Source: Prosthecobacter vanneervenii (GTDB lineage: Bacteria; Verrucomicrobiota; Verrucomicrobiia; Verrucomicrobiales; Verrucomicrobiaceae). From it: a stretch of 64,000 nucleotides of DNA. Of the stretch, positions 27,848 through 36,607 are shown in pieces; the stretch's first letter is position 1, and each line of letters begins with the position of its first letter. The DNA is taken from contig NZ_JACHIG010000001.1 in NCBI RefSeq assembly GCF_014203095.1, forward strand, positions 806,001 to 870,000. The letters run 5' to 3'. The position numbers were made by a program, and so were the translations under genes. Below the pieces are notes generated by a model. It was not told where the DNA came from. It worked only from the letters and a program-made list of their open reading frames with translations, and ran no database searches.

Positions 27848-28924
27848 ATGCAGACACCCCACAGCCCCCAGAGCGGAGAGGGGCGAGGTGTGCACGGGCG
27901 CGGTGCGGCGGTGAATCCGGACCAGCGCTTTTCCGAGCTGCATGTGGACTATGACCCGGGCGAAGGACCGGAGAAGGTGGTGACGAAGTTTCTGCGGGAC
28001 CATTCCTCCAGCATCATCGCCCAGCACCAGAGTCCGGACCTGCCTTTCTCGGCGAGCCTGAACCCCTACCGTGGGTGCGAGCACGGCTGTGCGTACTGCT
28101 ATGCGCGGCCGACGCATGAGTACCTGGGCTTCTCCCCGGGGCTGGACTTTGAGTCCCGGATCATGGTGAAGGAGAACGCCCCTGCCCTGCTGCGCGAGGC
28201 ACTGCTGAAGCCGAGCTACAAGCCGGTGACGCTGTCACTCAGCGGAGTGACGGACTGCTACCAGCCGATCGAGAAGAAGCTGCGGATCACGCGCGGATGC
28301 CTGGAGGTGCTGGCGGAGTGCCGACACCCGGTGGTGCTGATCACGAAGAACCACCTGATCACTCGGGATGTGGACCTGCTGGCGGAGCTGGCGCGCTACC
28401 ATGCGACGGCGGTGTACATTTCGATCACCACGCTGAAGCCGGAGCTGGCGCACAAACTGGAGCCACGGGCCTCCGCACCCAAGATGCGGCTGGAGGCGAT
28501 AAGGATGCTGCATGAGGCCGGGGTGCCCGTGGGTGTGGCGACGGCGCCGATCATCCCCGGACTGAACGACTCGGAGATCCCGGCGCTGATCGAGGCGGCG
28601 CAGGCGGCCGGGGCGCAGTTTGCCGGCTACACGGTGGTGCGGCTGCCCTTTGCGGTGAAGGATGTCTTCAAGGCGTGGCTGGACCAGCACTTTCCGGGGA
28701 TGAAGGACAAGATCCTGAACCGGATCGAAGAGACACAGGGGCGCACGATGTCTCACGGCGAATTTGGCAAGCGGCTCAAAGGCGTGGGTGTGTGGTCTGA
28801 GCAGACAGCGGCGCTCTTCCGCGTGGCCCTGACGCGAGCCGGGCTGCTGCACCGGAGGCCGGAGGTCAGTGCGGAGGCATTCCGCCGGCCGCGAGATCCG
28901 GGCGGGCAGATGGAGCTGTTTTGA
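27848..28924 (+). CDS. PA0069-type radical SAM protein
   Basis: 358 residues. The 4Fe-4S cluster motif CEHGCAYC (C77, C81, C84) follows ASLNPYRG, typical of the spore-photolyase-like PA0069 branch. A TIM-barrel half follows (VTLSLSGVTDCYQP, VYISITTL, ATAPIIPGLND). The reaction is unknown for this branch; DNA repair has been suggested for relatives. It begins 20 bp after parA in the same direction. Confidence 0.85.
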   Translation: MQTPHSPQSGEGRGVHGRGAAVNPDQRFSELHVDYDPGEGPEKVVTKFLRDHSSSIIAQHQSPDLPFSASLNPYRGCEHGCAYCYARPTHEYLGFSPGLDFESRIMVKENAPALLREALLKPSYKPVTLSLSGVTDCYQPIEKKLRITRGCLEVLAECRHPVVLITKNHLITRDVDLLAELARYHATAVYISITTLKPELAHKLEPRASAPKMRLEAIRMLHEAGVPVGVATAPIIPGLNDSEIPALIEAAQAAGAQFAGYTVVRLPFAVKDVFKAWLDQHFPGMKDKILNRIEETQGRTMSHGEFGKRLKGVGVWSEQTAALFRVALTRAGLLHRRPEVSAEAFRRPRDPGGQMELF

Positions 28925-29036
28925 GGGTGCATTGATGTGGCAGGCGGATTGCCCGTGCGACTTGCCATCCCCCTGCTCCGCCCCACAGTGAGGAAACATT
29001 GTCGGCCCCTGCCCTTCCAAGCGTATCCCCTCCCCC

Positions 29037-30023
29037 ATGACGTCCCAGTTTCTTCAATTCGACCGCACCGGCAATCCTGCCGAAGTTTTGCAGCTTCAAG
29101 AGCGCAAGCTCACGCCGCCGGAGGGGCATGAGGTGCGGGTGCGTATGCGGTATGCACCGGTGAATCCAGCGGACCTAAATTTCATGGAGGGCACATACGG
29201 CCGTGCGGCGCATCCGCCGTGCACGCCCGGGCATGAGGGCTGCGGCGAGGTGGAGGCGGTGGGGGACAAGGTGACGTCTCTGGAGAAGGGCGATGTGGTG
29301 ATGCCGCTGGTGGGCACGGGCTGCTGGACGCAGCACCTCACGGCGCCGGAGCACCACTTTGCCAAGCTGCCGCCGCAGATCGACCAGGTGCAGGCGAGCA
29401 TGCTGCGCATCAATCCGGTCACGGCCTGGGCGCTGCTGAAGTACTACACCGAGCTGCCCAAGGGCGCATGGGTGGCGCAGAATGCGGCGAACTCCGGCGT
29501 AGGCCGCGCCTTCATCCAGCTGGCGAAGCACCTGGGCCTGCGCACGATCAACTTTGTGCGGCGTGCCGAGCTGGTCGATGAATTGAAAACACTCGGCGCC
29601 GATGTCGTGCTGCTGGACAGCGATGAGGGCGTGGCCGAGGCGAAGAAGATCGTGGGGCATGAGCCGGTGATGCTGGCCACGAACGCGGTGGGCGGCGACA
29701 GCGCGATCCACCTGATGGATCTACTCAGCCCTGAGGGCATCCTGGTGACCTACGGTGCGATGAGCCGCCGCAGCCTGAAGGTGCCCAACAAGTTTCTCAT
29801 CTTTAAAAACCTGCAGCTTCACGGGCTGTGGATCACCAAGTGGTTTGAGAAGGCCACCACGGCGGAGCTTTACCAAGTGCTGGACCCGCTGGTGCGGATG
29901 ATCGAGACCAACGACCTGGTGACGGCCATCGATGAGATCGTGCCGCTGGCGGAGTACCAGCGTGCCATCAAGCGGGCGCAGGAGGGGGCGCGTGGCGGCA
30001 AGGTGATCCTGGATCTGGCCTAA
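29037..30023 (+). CDS. Zn-independent MDR oxidoreductase, MECR/ETR1-like 2-enoyl thioester reductase
   Basis: 328 residues, medium-chain dehydrogenase fold. An N-terminal GroES-like domain (APVNPADLNFMEGTYG, GHEGCGEVEAVG) precedes a Rossmann domain (QNAANSGVGRAFIQLAKHLG). Zinc-ligand residues of classical alcohol dehydrogenases are absent, as in NADPH-dependent trans-2-enoyl-CoA/ACP reductases. A role in fatty-acid synthesis or detoxification of enals is plausible. It is followed after 6 bp by surE, suggesting one transcript. Confidence 0.8.
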   Translation: MTSQFLQFDRTGNPAEVLQLQERKLTPPEGHEVRVRMRYAPVNPADLNFMEGTYGRAAHPPCTPGHEGCGEVEAVGDKVTSLEKGDVVMPLVGTGCWTQHLTAPEHHFAKLPPQIDQVQASMLRINPVTAWALLKYYTELPKGAWVAQNAANSGVGRAFIQLAKHLGLRTINFVRRAELVDELKTLGADVVLLDSDEGVAEAKKIVGHEPVMLATNAVGGDSAIHLMDLLSPEGILVTYGAMSRRSLKVPNKFLIFKNLQLHGLWITKWFEKATTAELYQVLDPLVRMIETNDLVTAIDEIVPLAEYQRAIKRAQEGARGGKVILDLA

Positions 30024-30029
30024 AAACTC

Positions 30030-30719
30030 ATGCACGTACTTCTGACGAATGATGATGGCATCTCCGCGCCTGGACTGCAGGCACTGGAAAATGCGGTGAA
30101 ACACCTGGGCTGGGATTACAGCATCGTGGCTCCGGCCACGGAGCAGAGCCAGTGCGGCCACCGGGTGACGACACACCAGCCGCTGCAGGTGGAGACACGC
30201 GGAGAGAACCGCCACGCGGTGCACGGCACGCCGGCCGACTGCGTGCGGCTGGCACTCTTTGCGCTGGATTTAAAACCTGACCTCGTGCTCTCCGGCGTGA
30301 ATGCCGGGGGCAATCTGGGGCAGGACATCGTGATCTCCGGCACCGTGGCGGCGGCGCGTGAGGCGGCGTATCATGGCATCCGCAGCATGGCGCTCTCCCA
30401 TTACCTGATCCGGGAGCTGAAGGTGGACTGGGAACGTACGGCGGCGTGGATGGCGGAGATCGTGCGGGAGCTGCACGCGCAAGAGCACACGCATAGCACG
30501 TTTTGGAACATCAATCTGCCCCATCTGCCCGCAGGTGCGGCGGAGCTGCCTGCACGTGTGCAGTGCCATCCAGCGCGGTCACCGCTGAATGTGAGCTACC
30601 ACAAGGCGGAGGCAGGCTACACGTACAATGCCAGCTATGCCTCGCGACCACGTGATCCGGGCTCGGATGTGGAGGCGTGCTTTGGCGGCCGTGTGGCGGT
30701 GACGCTGCTGCGGGTGTGA
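30030..30719 (+). CDS. surE: 5'/3'-nucleotidase SurE
   Basis: 229 residues. The metal site is seen in LLTNDDG (N7, D8, D9) and SGVNAGGNLGQD (about 91-102), both canonical, and the HGTPADCVRLA block is present. SurE dephosphorylates nucleoside 5'- and 3'-monophosphates and can shorten polyphosphate in stationary phase. It starts 6 bp after the reductase. A weak hairpin (CTTCG/CGAAG, 30722-30737) lies between its stop and that of the convergent TPR gene. Confidence 0.93.
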   Translation: MHVLLTNDDGISAPGLQALENAVKHLGWDYSIVAPATEQSQCGHRVTTHQPLQVETRGENRHAVHGTPADCVRLALFALDLKPDLVLSGVNAGGNLGQDIVISGTVAAAREAAYHGIRSMALSHYLIRELKVDWERTAAWMAEIVRELHAQEHTHSTFWNINLPHLPAGAAELPARVQCHPARSPLNVSYHKAEAGYTYNASYASRPRDPGSDVEACFGGRVAVTLLRV

Positions 30720-30752
30720 GGCTTCGAATCCTGCGAAGGAAGCTGACTGACT

Positions 30753-31721
30753 CTATTTGCGCGGGCCCTTCAGGCCGGTCACGAGCTTTTGCAGTTCCTT
30801 GGTGTGCGGGTGGTCGGGGCCAAAGGTGTTTTTGAAAACGGTGAGCGCCTCCTCGGCCTCCTGCAGGGATTCGGGGTATTTTTTGGCCATGGTCAAGCAG
30901 AAGGCCAGCTGGGAGCGCAGCAGGGCGGTGTCGGGGTGCGCCTTGCCGGGGTGTTTGTCCATGTAGGCCAGCACGGCGCGGTATTCCTTTTCCGCCTCGG
31001 AGAGGTGGCCCTGATCGCGCATCACAGTGGCCAGGGTGCCGCGCGCCACGAGCGTGGGCTGGCTGCTGGGTCCGAGCACTCGCTCGTCGATCTGGATGAC
31101 GTCTCTCAGCTCTGTTTCAGCCTCGGCCAATTTGCCGGCGTCGCAGAGCACGGTGGCGAGGTTGCCCCGGTTGAGCAGCGTGGCCTGATGCTCCGGGCCA
31201 TAAACACGCTTGAAGTCCTCGGTGACAGCGCGCACCTCCTTTTCGGCCTCGGCATATTTGTGGTCTTCGTGCAGAGCCTCCGCGAGCGCATTGTGGATGC
31301 GCAGGGTCTCGGGTTTGTCAGCGCCGGAATGTTTGATGTGGCCCAGCCAGGAGGCACGCAGCTCCGTCACGGCCTCGGCGGATTTTCCCTGGGCGCGCAG
31401 GCAGTTTCCCAGTGCGCCCTGGCACTGCGGGAGGAGCGGATTGTCCGGACCAAAGAGCGAGGTGAACTCCGCCACGAGAGAGCGCAGCACCTTCTCAGCC
31501 TCGACAAATTTGCCAGCCTGGAGGAGATCGCGCGCCTCGGCCTGATGCTTCTTGATCTCATCGGCCTTTTTCTGCATTTCCGGCGGCATGTTTTTGGGCA
31601 TCGGCAGGTCAGGAGGAGACCCGGGAGGGCTGCCCGGGGCGTCTGCGGCGCGCAGCACGGCGGGGGCTGCCAGGAGTGCGAGTGCGGTGATGAGATGACG
31701 AATGGCAAAGACGGGCTTCAT
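30753..31721 (-). CDS. Exported tetratricopeptide-repeat protein
   Basis: 322 residues with a signal peptide (AIRHLITALALLAAPAVLRA). After a Pro-rich, Met-rich segment come about five kinesin-light-chain-style TPR units, recognisable by repeats such as EAEKVLRSLVAEF, EAEKEVRAVTEDF, EAETELRDVIQID and EAEKEYRAVLAYM at roughly 42-residue spacing. TPRs mediate protein-protein contacts; the partner is unknown. It is convergent with surE. Confidence 0.8.
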   Translation of the reverse strand: MKPVFAIRHLITALALLAAPAVLRAADAPGSPPGSPPDLPMPKNMPPEMQKKADEIKKHQAEARDLLQAGKFVEAEKVLRSLVAEFTSLFGPDNPLLPQCQGALGNCLRAQGKSAEAVTELRASWLGHIKHSGADKPETLRIHNALAEALHEDHKYAEAEKEVRAVTEDFKRVYGPEHQATLLNRGNLATVLCDAGKLAEAETELRDVIQIDERVLGPSSQPTLVARGTLATVMRDQGHLSEAEKEYRAVLAYMDKHPGKAHPDTALLRSQLAFCLTMAKKYPESLQEAEEALTVFKNTFGPDHPHTKELQKLVTGLKGPRK

Positions 31722-31810
31722 GACGATGCGTTGGGGCGGCCAATATCAAACGCCAGAGTGTGGCGAAAGTCTTGTGTTTTCAGCGCAGTTTCGGCGGCTT
31801 TGCAGCGGGC

Positions 31811-33478
31811 TCAGCAGAGCTGCGCGATGACCTGCGCCACTACAATACGCAGCAGCATTGTGAGCGGGTACACGGTGGCATAGGCCACGGCGGGCGAGTC
31901 GCAGCGTGCCATGGCGGTGGCAAAGGCGAGCGCGGGCGGATCCGTCATGCCGCCGGAAAGAAGGCCGCAGATGGTCATAAAGTTGACCTTGTGCAGTCGG
32001 CGGGCCAGGAAGCCCACCACCAGCAGCGGCAGCATGGTGACGAGGACACCGAGCAGCACCCACTGCAAGCCCTGCGCGGAGAAGACAGTGGCGGCAAAGT
32101 GCTCGCCAGAGAGCAGGCCCACATTGGCCAGGAAGAGGATGATGCCCAGCTCGCGGAGGGCGCGGTTGGCATTCAGCGGCATGTGCATGACCATGGGCCC
32201 GAGGCGCCCGAGATGGCTCATCAATATGGCGACGACGAGTGGCCCGCCAGCCAGCCCCAGGCGCACGGGAGCAGGCAGGCCTGCGATTTGCAGCGGGTAA
32301 AGACCCAGCAGCACACCGAGGAGAATGCCTGCAAAGATGGCGGCAAACTTGGTCTCCTGCAGCACATGCACCTCATTGCCGAGCGTGCGGGTGGCGGCAT
32401 TGAGGGAGTCTTCATCTCCCACGAGCTGGAGCGTATCGCCAAACTGCAGGCGCAGATCCGGCAGCGCGGTGAAGAAGAGATCGCCTCGGCTGACGCGGGT
32501 GACGGTGACACCGTGGAAGTGATCCAGCCCCAGCTCATGCACGGTTTTGCCGAGCAGCTTTTTGCTGGTGAGCACCACGCGGCGGTAGGTGATGCGACCG
32601 GGGGCCTTCATGAGATTCTCCTCGCTGATGCTGCCAATGATGAGGCGAAACTGATCCAGGTGTGACTGCGTACCCACGGCCATGATGACATCCCCCACAT
32701 GCAACACGGTGTCTGGCGTGGCAGCGGCAACCTCAACCGCAGCGGCCGGGCGATGGCGGGAAATGACCACGCTGTTTTCCTGAATGCCCAGCACGTGGGC
32801 GATGCTGACGCCGTTGAGGTTGGCATTTTCCACCCGCAGGTTCAAACGCTGCAGGGGCTCCACACCCGCGCCCTGCTCCTGACGGAAGAGCTGCGCCTCC
32901 TGCTCCACATCCACTTTGAAGACAACGCGCAGGGCGATGAGAGAGACGATGATGCCCACGATGGCCAGCGGATAAGCTGCGGCATAGGAGAGCGCGGGCA
33001 GCGTGACCAGCACAGGATCCGCATGCGCCGCGGTTAGCGCCTGCTGTGCCGCGCCGAGTGCGGGGGTGTTGGTGGTGGCACCGGCAAAGAGGCCCGCCAC
33101 TGCGGGCAGCGGCATGCCAAAGAGCCAGCCGCCGGCCAGCGCCACCGCAGCGCCCAGCAGCACGAGGGCGAGCGCGTAGCCATTGAGCAAACGGCCCTGG
33201 CGCTTGAGCGAAGCAAAGAAACTCGGCCCCATCTGCATGCCCAGTGCGAAGACGAATAGCACGAGGCCAAACTCCTTTAAAAAATGCGCCACCTCCGCGT
33301 CTGGCCGCAGGCCAAAGTGCGCGGCCGCCAGCCCCGCAAACAACACCCCCGCCGTGCCGAGCCGCACTCCTTTGACCCGGATGTGGCCCAGACCAATGCC
33401 GCCGAGAATAACGATGCTGTAAATGAGCAGCGAGGCGGCGACGGGGTTGTCCTGATGCAGGGATTGCAAAAACGGCAT
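31811..33478 (-). CDS. AspT/YidE-family membrane transporter with two RCK_C domains
   Basis: About 555 residues from the ATG at 33478; further in-frame sequence upstream crosses a large inverted repeat and is rejected. Two five-helix transmembrane halves (about 1-175 and 380-555) flank two cytosolic TrkA_C/RCK_C domains (LNGVSIAHVLGIQENSVVISRHRP; GKTVHELGLDHFHGVTVTRVSRG). This is the architecture of aspartate:alanine exchangers and YidE/YbjL proteins. The substrate could be an amino acid or dicarboxylate; not readable here. Confidence 0.85.
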   Translation of the reverse strand: MPFLQSLHQDNPVAASLLIYSIVILGGIGLGHIRVKGVRLGTAGVLFAGLAAAHFGLRPDAEVAHFLKEFGLVLFVFALGMQMGPSFFASLKRQGRLLNGYALALVLLGAAVALAGGWLFGMPLPAVAGLFAGATTNTPALGAAQQALTAAHADPVLVTLPALSYAAAYPLAIVGIIVSLIALRVVFKVDVEQEAQLFRQEQGAGVEPLQRLNLRVENANLNGVSIAHVLGIQENSVVISRHRPAAAVEVAAATPDTVLHVGDVIMAVGTQSHLDQFRLIIGSISEENLMKAPGRITYRRVVLTSKKLLGKTVHELGLDHFHGVTVTRVSRGDLFFTALPDLRLQFGDTLQLVGDEDSLNAATRTLGNEVHVLQETKFAAIFAGILLGVLLGLYPLQIAGLPAPVRLGLAGGPLVVAILMSHLGRLGPMVMHMPLNANRALRELGIILFLANVGLLSGEHFAATVFSAQGLQWVLLGVLVTMLPLLVVGFLARRLHKVNFMTICGLLSGGMTDPPALAFATAMARCDSPAVAYATVYPLTMLLRIVVAQVIAQLC

Positions 33479-33490
33479 GGTTCTTCGATT

Positions 33491-33572
33491 GGCACATTCA
33501 ATGCCAGATGCGCAATGCTTTTGTGTGTCGTTCTTGCGTGGATGCAGAGCGCATGCTGGCATTGAATGTGCC
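33491..33572. repeat. Large inverted repeat upstream of the AspT-like gene and the globin gene
   Basis: The left arm GGCACATTCAATGCCAG (33491-33507) has its exact inverted copy at 33556-33572, and pairing extends by about six further bases (ATGCGC against GCGCAT), leaving a loop of about 35 nt. It lies in the 146-bp divergent gap, starting 12 bp upstream of the transporter start. A second small pair (CGCTTG/CAAGCG) follows at 33574-33595. Functions such as an operator, leader hairpin or remnant element are all possible. Confidence 0.6.
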
Positions 33573-33624
33573 GCGCTTGGTTTGCCACAGCAAGCGTGCA
33601 CAGTTTGTGCTTAGAGGGAAGTGC

Positions 33625-33999
33625 ATGAAAACCGAAAACACTTCTCTCTACGAACGTCTTGGCGGCGAAGACATGATCGCCGCACTCATCCCGGCCTTTT
33701 ACGTACGTGTGCTGGCAGATCCTGAGCTGGGCCCGTTTTTCAAACACACGGAGCTGGAAAAGCTGCATGCCATGCAGCGCGAATTCTTCGTCATGGCCAC
33801 CGGCGGACCGATCAGCTACAGCGGCCGGCCGCTGGCGCATGCGCACCATGGGCGCGGCATCACCAAGCACCACTTTGCGCTCTTTACCAGCCATCTGGTG
33901 GACACGCTGCTGGACATGGGCGTGACGCAGGAGGAGACGGATGAGGTGATCGACCGCATCAATGCAACGACGAATGAAATCACCGGCACTTCATACTGA
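33625..33999 (+). CDS. Truncated hemoglobin, group I (GlbN-like)
   Basis: About 124 residues from the ATG at 33625, which has a purine-rich AGAGGGA at a suitable distance. The N terminus LYERLGGEDMIAALIPAFYVRVLADPEL is the classical group I start. The proximal haem His is most likely H74 in AHHGRGIT. Such globins bind O2 and NO and serve in NO detoxification or O2 handling. A longer version starting at 33508 would read through the inverted repeat and is rejected. It is followed after 6 bp by an outer-membrane-type gene. Confidence 0.85.
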   Translation: MKTENTSLYERLGGEDMIAALIPAFYVRVLADPELGPFFKHTELEKLHAMQREFFVMATGGPISYSGRPLAHAHHGRGITKHHFALFTSHLVDTLLDMGVTQEETDEVIDRINATTNEITGTSY

Positions 34000-34005
34000 G
34001 CACGC

Positions 34006-34656
34006 ATGCCACGCCTGCTGCTAATCCTCGTTCTTCTTCTGCTGCAAGCACAGCTGCTGCATGCGGATGAATGGTGGGCGTGGACGAATGTGGACTACTA
34101 CCGCAAGCCGCCGTGGACTGGCAGTGTGTTCATGGCCAACTTTGCCGATGAGGTGGACGGCTCGTATGCGCAGATGGTGAGCCCACGCGTAAAGTATGCC
34201 GCCGCACGGTGGCTGGATCTCGGGCTGGGGCTTTCGATGCTGCGGCTGGAAAACATCGCCACGGGAGACCGCTACGACCAGCTCCGCCCGGAGCTGGAGG
34301 TGGACCCGCATTATGAGCTGACCCAGCAGCTGCGCGTGGACTGGCGCAACCGCATGGAGTGGCGCGAGAACCAGGGCGCGCCATCCGCCGCCAACCGCAC
34401 CCGCCACCGAGTGCAGGTGGCGTGGACGCTGCCGCAGCCGCTGGGGCCGCTGACGCGTGTGTTTGCCAGCGATGAGTGCCTGATGGACCTGCACCTGCGC
34501 CGGCAGACGGAGAACCGTCTGGTGCCGCTGGGGCTGACTTTCAAGATCACCGGCTCGATGGATCTGGACATCTTTTACATGATCGACTCCAAGCGGACCA
34601 AAACGACGTGGAAGCATGAGTCGGTGCTGGGCACGTACCTGCGGGTGCGGTTTTAA
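34006..34656 (+). CDS. DUF2490-like outer membrane protein
   Basis: 216 residues with a signal peptide (PRLLLILVLLLLQAQLLHA). The mature part has alternating aromatic and charged beta strands (RWLDLGLGLSMLRL, YELTQQLRVDWRNRMEWR, RHRVQVAWTLP) and ends with RVRF, as in outer-membrane barrels; the layout fits DUF2490. Role unknown. It begins 6 bp after the globin stop, probably on one transcript. Confidence 0.65.
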   Translation: MPRLLLILVLLLLQAQLLHADEWWAWTNVDYYRKPPWTGSVFMANFADEVDGSYAQMVSPRVKYAAARWLDLGLGLSMLRLENIATGDRYDQLRPELEVDPHYELTQQLRVDWRNRMEWRENQGAPSAANRTRHRVQVAWTLPQPLGPLTRVFASDECLMDLHLRRQTENRLVPLGLTFKITGSMDLDIFYMIDSKRTKTTWKHESVLGTYLRVRF

Positions 34657-34717
34657 TGCTGGTGTGAAATGACAGCTTTGCTTGTCCGCAGGCTGGTCAG
34701 CGGCGTAAGAGAGAGTC

Positions 34718-36058
34718 ATGCCCCAGCACTCCAACGCGAGCCTCTTTGTGTGGTTCCGCATTCTCTTCAACTGCCGGTTTTACTATCCGGTGTTCACGAT
34801 TCTGTTTCTGGACCTGGGGCTGAGCATTGGCGAATTTGCCGCGCTGAATGTGGTGTGGGCGCTGACGAGCGTGGTGCTGGAGGTGCCCTCCGGGGCGCTG
34901 GCAGACCGCTATGGCCGCAGGCCGCTGGTGGTGGCGGCGGGCATTCTGATGGTGCTGGAGATGGCGGTGCTCTGCCTCATGCAGCCGGGGCACCATGACC
35001 TGGTGCTGTGGCTCTTTGTGGCCAACCGCGTGCTCAGCGGCGCGGCGGAGGCCTGCGCCAGCGGGGCGGACGAGGCGCTGGCCTATGACTCCCTGCCGGA
35101 GGCGGAGCGCAGCACGCTGTGGCCGCAGATCATGGCGCGGCTCTCGCGCGGCATGGCGCTGGGTTTTGTGGTGTCTTCCATCGTGGGATCGGTGCTGTAT
35201 GATCCGCACAGCGTGGCGGCCATGCTGCGCTTTATGGGACTGAATGCGGACGTGGCGAAGACCACGACGATGAAGCTGCCGCTGCTTCTCTGCCTGGGCA
35301 CCGCCGCACTCTGTCTGGTGGTGACACTGCGGATGACGGAGGCGCGCACGCCCACGCCGAAAATGCCCATGCTGCAGAGCATGCGGGAGGCGTGGGGCTC
35401 CATCCTGCAAACCGGAGGCTGGATGTGGCGCACGCGTGCGGCCTTTGCCCTGATCGTGTTCGGGCTGGTATTTGACAGCATGATCCGGCTCTTTCTGACG
35501 GTGGCGAGCAACTTCTACCGGCTCGTGGGAATCGAGGAAGGATGGTACGGCGTGATCGGCACCGGAGTCTCTCTGCTGGGGCTGGTGACGGCGGGCTGGA
35601 TGGAGACGAGCGCGCGGGTGATGAATGTGCGGCAGAATTTTCTCTGGCTGGGACTGGTGGTGCTGGGCGGTCTGCTGGCGGCGGCGCACCCGCAGCCGGG
35701 CTGGGCGGGGGTGGCGCTGGTGGTGCCGCTGTTTCTGAGCATGCGCTTCCTGCAGTTCTTCCTCTCCCATTACCTGAATGAGATCGTGGATTCCGCGCAG
35801 CGCGCCACGGCCCTGAGCTTCCGGGGCCTGACGATCAATCTGGCCTATGGCACGCTGACGCTGCTGTTTGGCTGGCAGACGGGCTGGGTGGGCGGGCGGC
35901 TGCACCTGAGCGCGGACGACCCGCGTGTCTTTGCGGAGTCCCTCAAGCTCTGGCCCTGGTGGTTTGCCGGCACGGTGGTGCTGGCAGGCGGCTGGGTGCT
36001 GCTGCGCTCCTTTTCCACGGCCAAAGATGAACATTCCGGCGGGGAGAGCCGTCATTAA
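34718..36058 (+). CDS. Major facilitator superfamily transporter
   Basis: 446 residues with about twelve hydrophobic segments. The MFS loop 2-3 signature appears as GALADRYGRRPLVV near residue 60. A linker with ARTPTPKMPML separates the two halves. Drug-efflux-type or general solute porter; no substrate clue in the neighbours. On the same strand as the preceding gene after 61 bp. Confidence 0.85.
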   Translation: MPQHSNASLFVWFRILFNCRFYYPVFTILFLDLGLSIGEFAALNVVWALTSVVLEVPSGALADRYGRRPLVVAAGILMVLEMAVLCLMQPGHHDLVLWLFVANRVLSGAAEACASGADEALAYDSLPEAERSTLWPQIMARLSRGMALGFVVSSIVGSVLYDPHSVAAMLRFMGLNADVAKTTTMKLPLLLCLGTAALCLVVTLRMTEARTPTPKMPMLQSMREAWGSILQTGGWMWRTRAAFALIVFGLVFDSMIRLFLTVASNFYRLVGIEEGWYGVIGTGVSLLGLVTAGWMETSARVMNVRQNFLWLGLVVLGGLLAAAHPQPGWAGVALVVPLFLSMRFLQFFLSHYLNEIVDSAQRATALSFRGLTINLAYGTLTLLFGWQTGWVGGRLHLSADDPRVFAESLKLWPWWFAGTVVLAGGWVLLRSFSTAKDEHSGGESRH

Positions 36059-36112
36059 GAGAGAAGATTCGACAAACCAACCCACCGGCGGCAGACTTCC
36101 GCCATCACCCCC

Positions 36113-36586
36113 ATGAAAACGTCCTTTCTCACCCGCCTATGCCTGGCTGTGGCTGCAGCCGTGCTTTTTGTGCAGTGCTCCTCCACACCGCAGACTCGCA
36201 TCGAGAAAAACCCGCAGATGTTTACCAAGCTGAGCCCGAAGGAGCGCCATCTCGTGACCCACGGCCTGATCTGCGAGGGCATGGGACGGGATGCCGTCTT
36301 CCTCGCCTGGGGTCGTCCGGACAGCGTGTCGGTCGGGGTGAACCGTGGCCGGGAGAGCGAGAACTGGACCTATGAAGGGCAGCAGCCAGTGCGCTCCATG
36401 AACATGGGTCTGGGCATGGGCTTCGGAGGCTGGGGCCCCTACGGCTACGGCGGCTGGGGCCCGTATGGCTTTGGCGGCTTCCCATATTGGAACAGCGGCA
36501 CCTCGGTCTCTTATGTCCCCTATACCGCCGGTGTGGTGGAGTTTGTTGGCGGAAAGGTCGTGAGCTGGAAATCCACCAAACGCTGA
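36113..36586 (+). CDS. Gly-rich lipoprotein, BamE/SmpA-like core
   Basis: 157 residues. Signal peptide with lipobox VQC (acylated Cys at 22). A central segment (TKLSPKERHLVTHGLICEGMGRDAVFLAWGRPDSVSVG) resembles the SmpA/OmlA domain, in which an outer-membrane lipoprotein starts with a helix-turn pattern followed by WGxPD. A low-complexity stretch of GGWGPYGYGG repeats follows. An envelope-associated role is likely but unproved. Confidence 0.65.
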   Translation: MKTSFLTRLCLAVAAAVLFVQCSSTPQTRIEKNPQMFTKLSPKERHLVTHGLICEGMGRDAVFLAWGRPDSVSVGVNRGRESENWTYEGQQPVRSMNMGLGMGFGGWGPYGYGGWGPYGFGGFPYWNSGTSVSYVPYTAGVVEFVGGKVVSWKSTKR

Positions 36587-36607
36587 TCACCGAGCACCGC
36601 CGCCTGA

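Noticed and set aside
33508..33624. N-terminal extension of the truncated globin by 39 codons
   Set aside because: Reads through the inverted repeat and gives Cys/Arg-rich sequence; the family start is at 33625.
34697..36085. Reading frame of 462 codons antisense to the MFS gene at 34718
   Set aside because: His/Gln/Arg-rich shadow sequence with no domain; the MFS frame has twelve clear helices.
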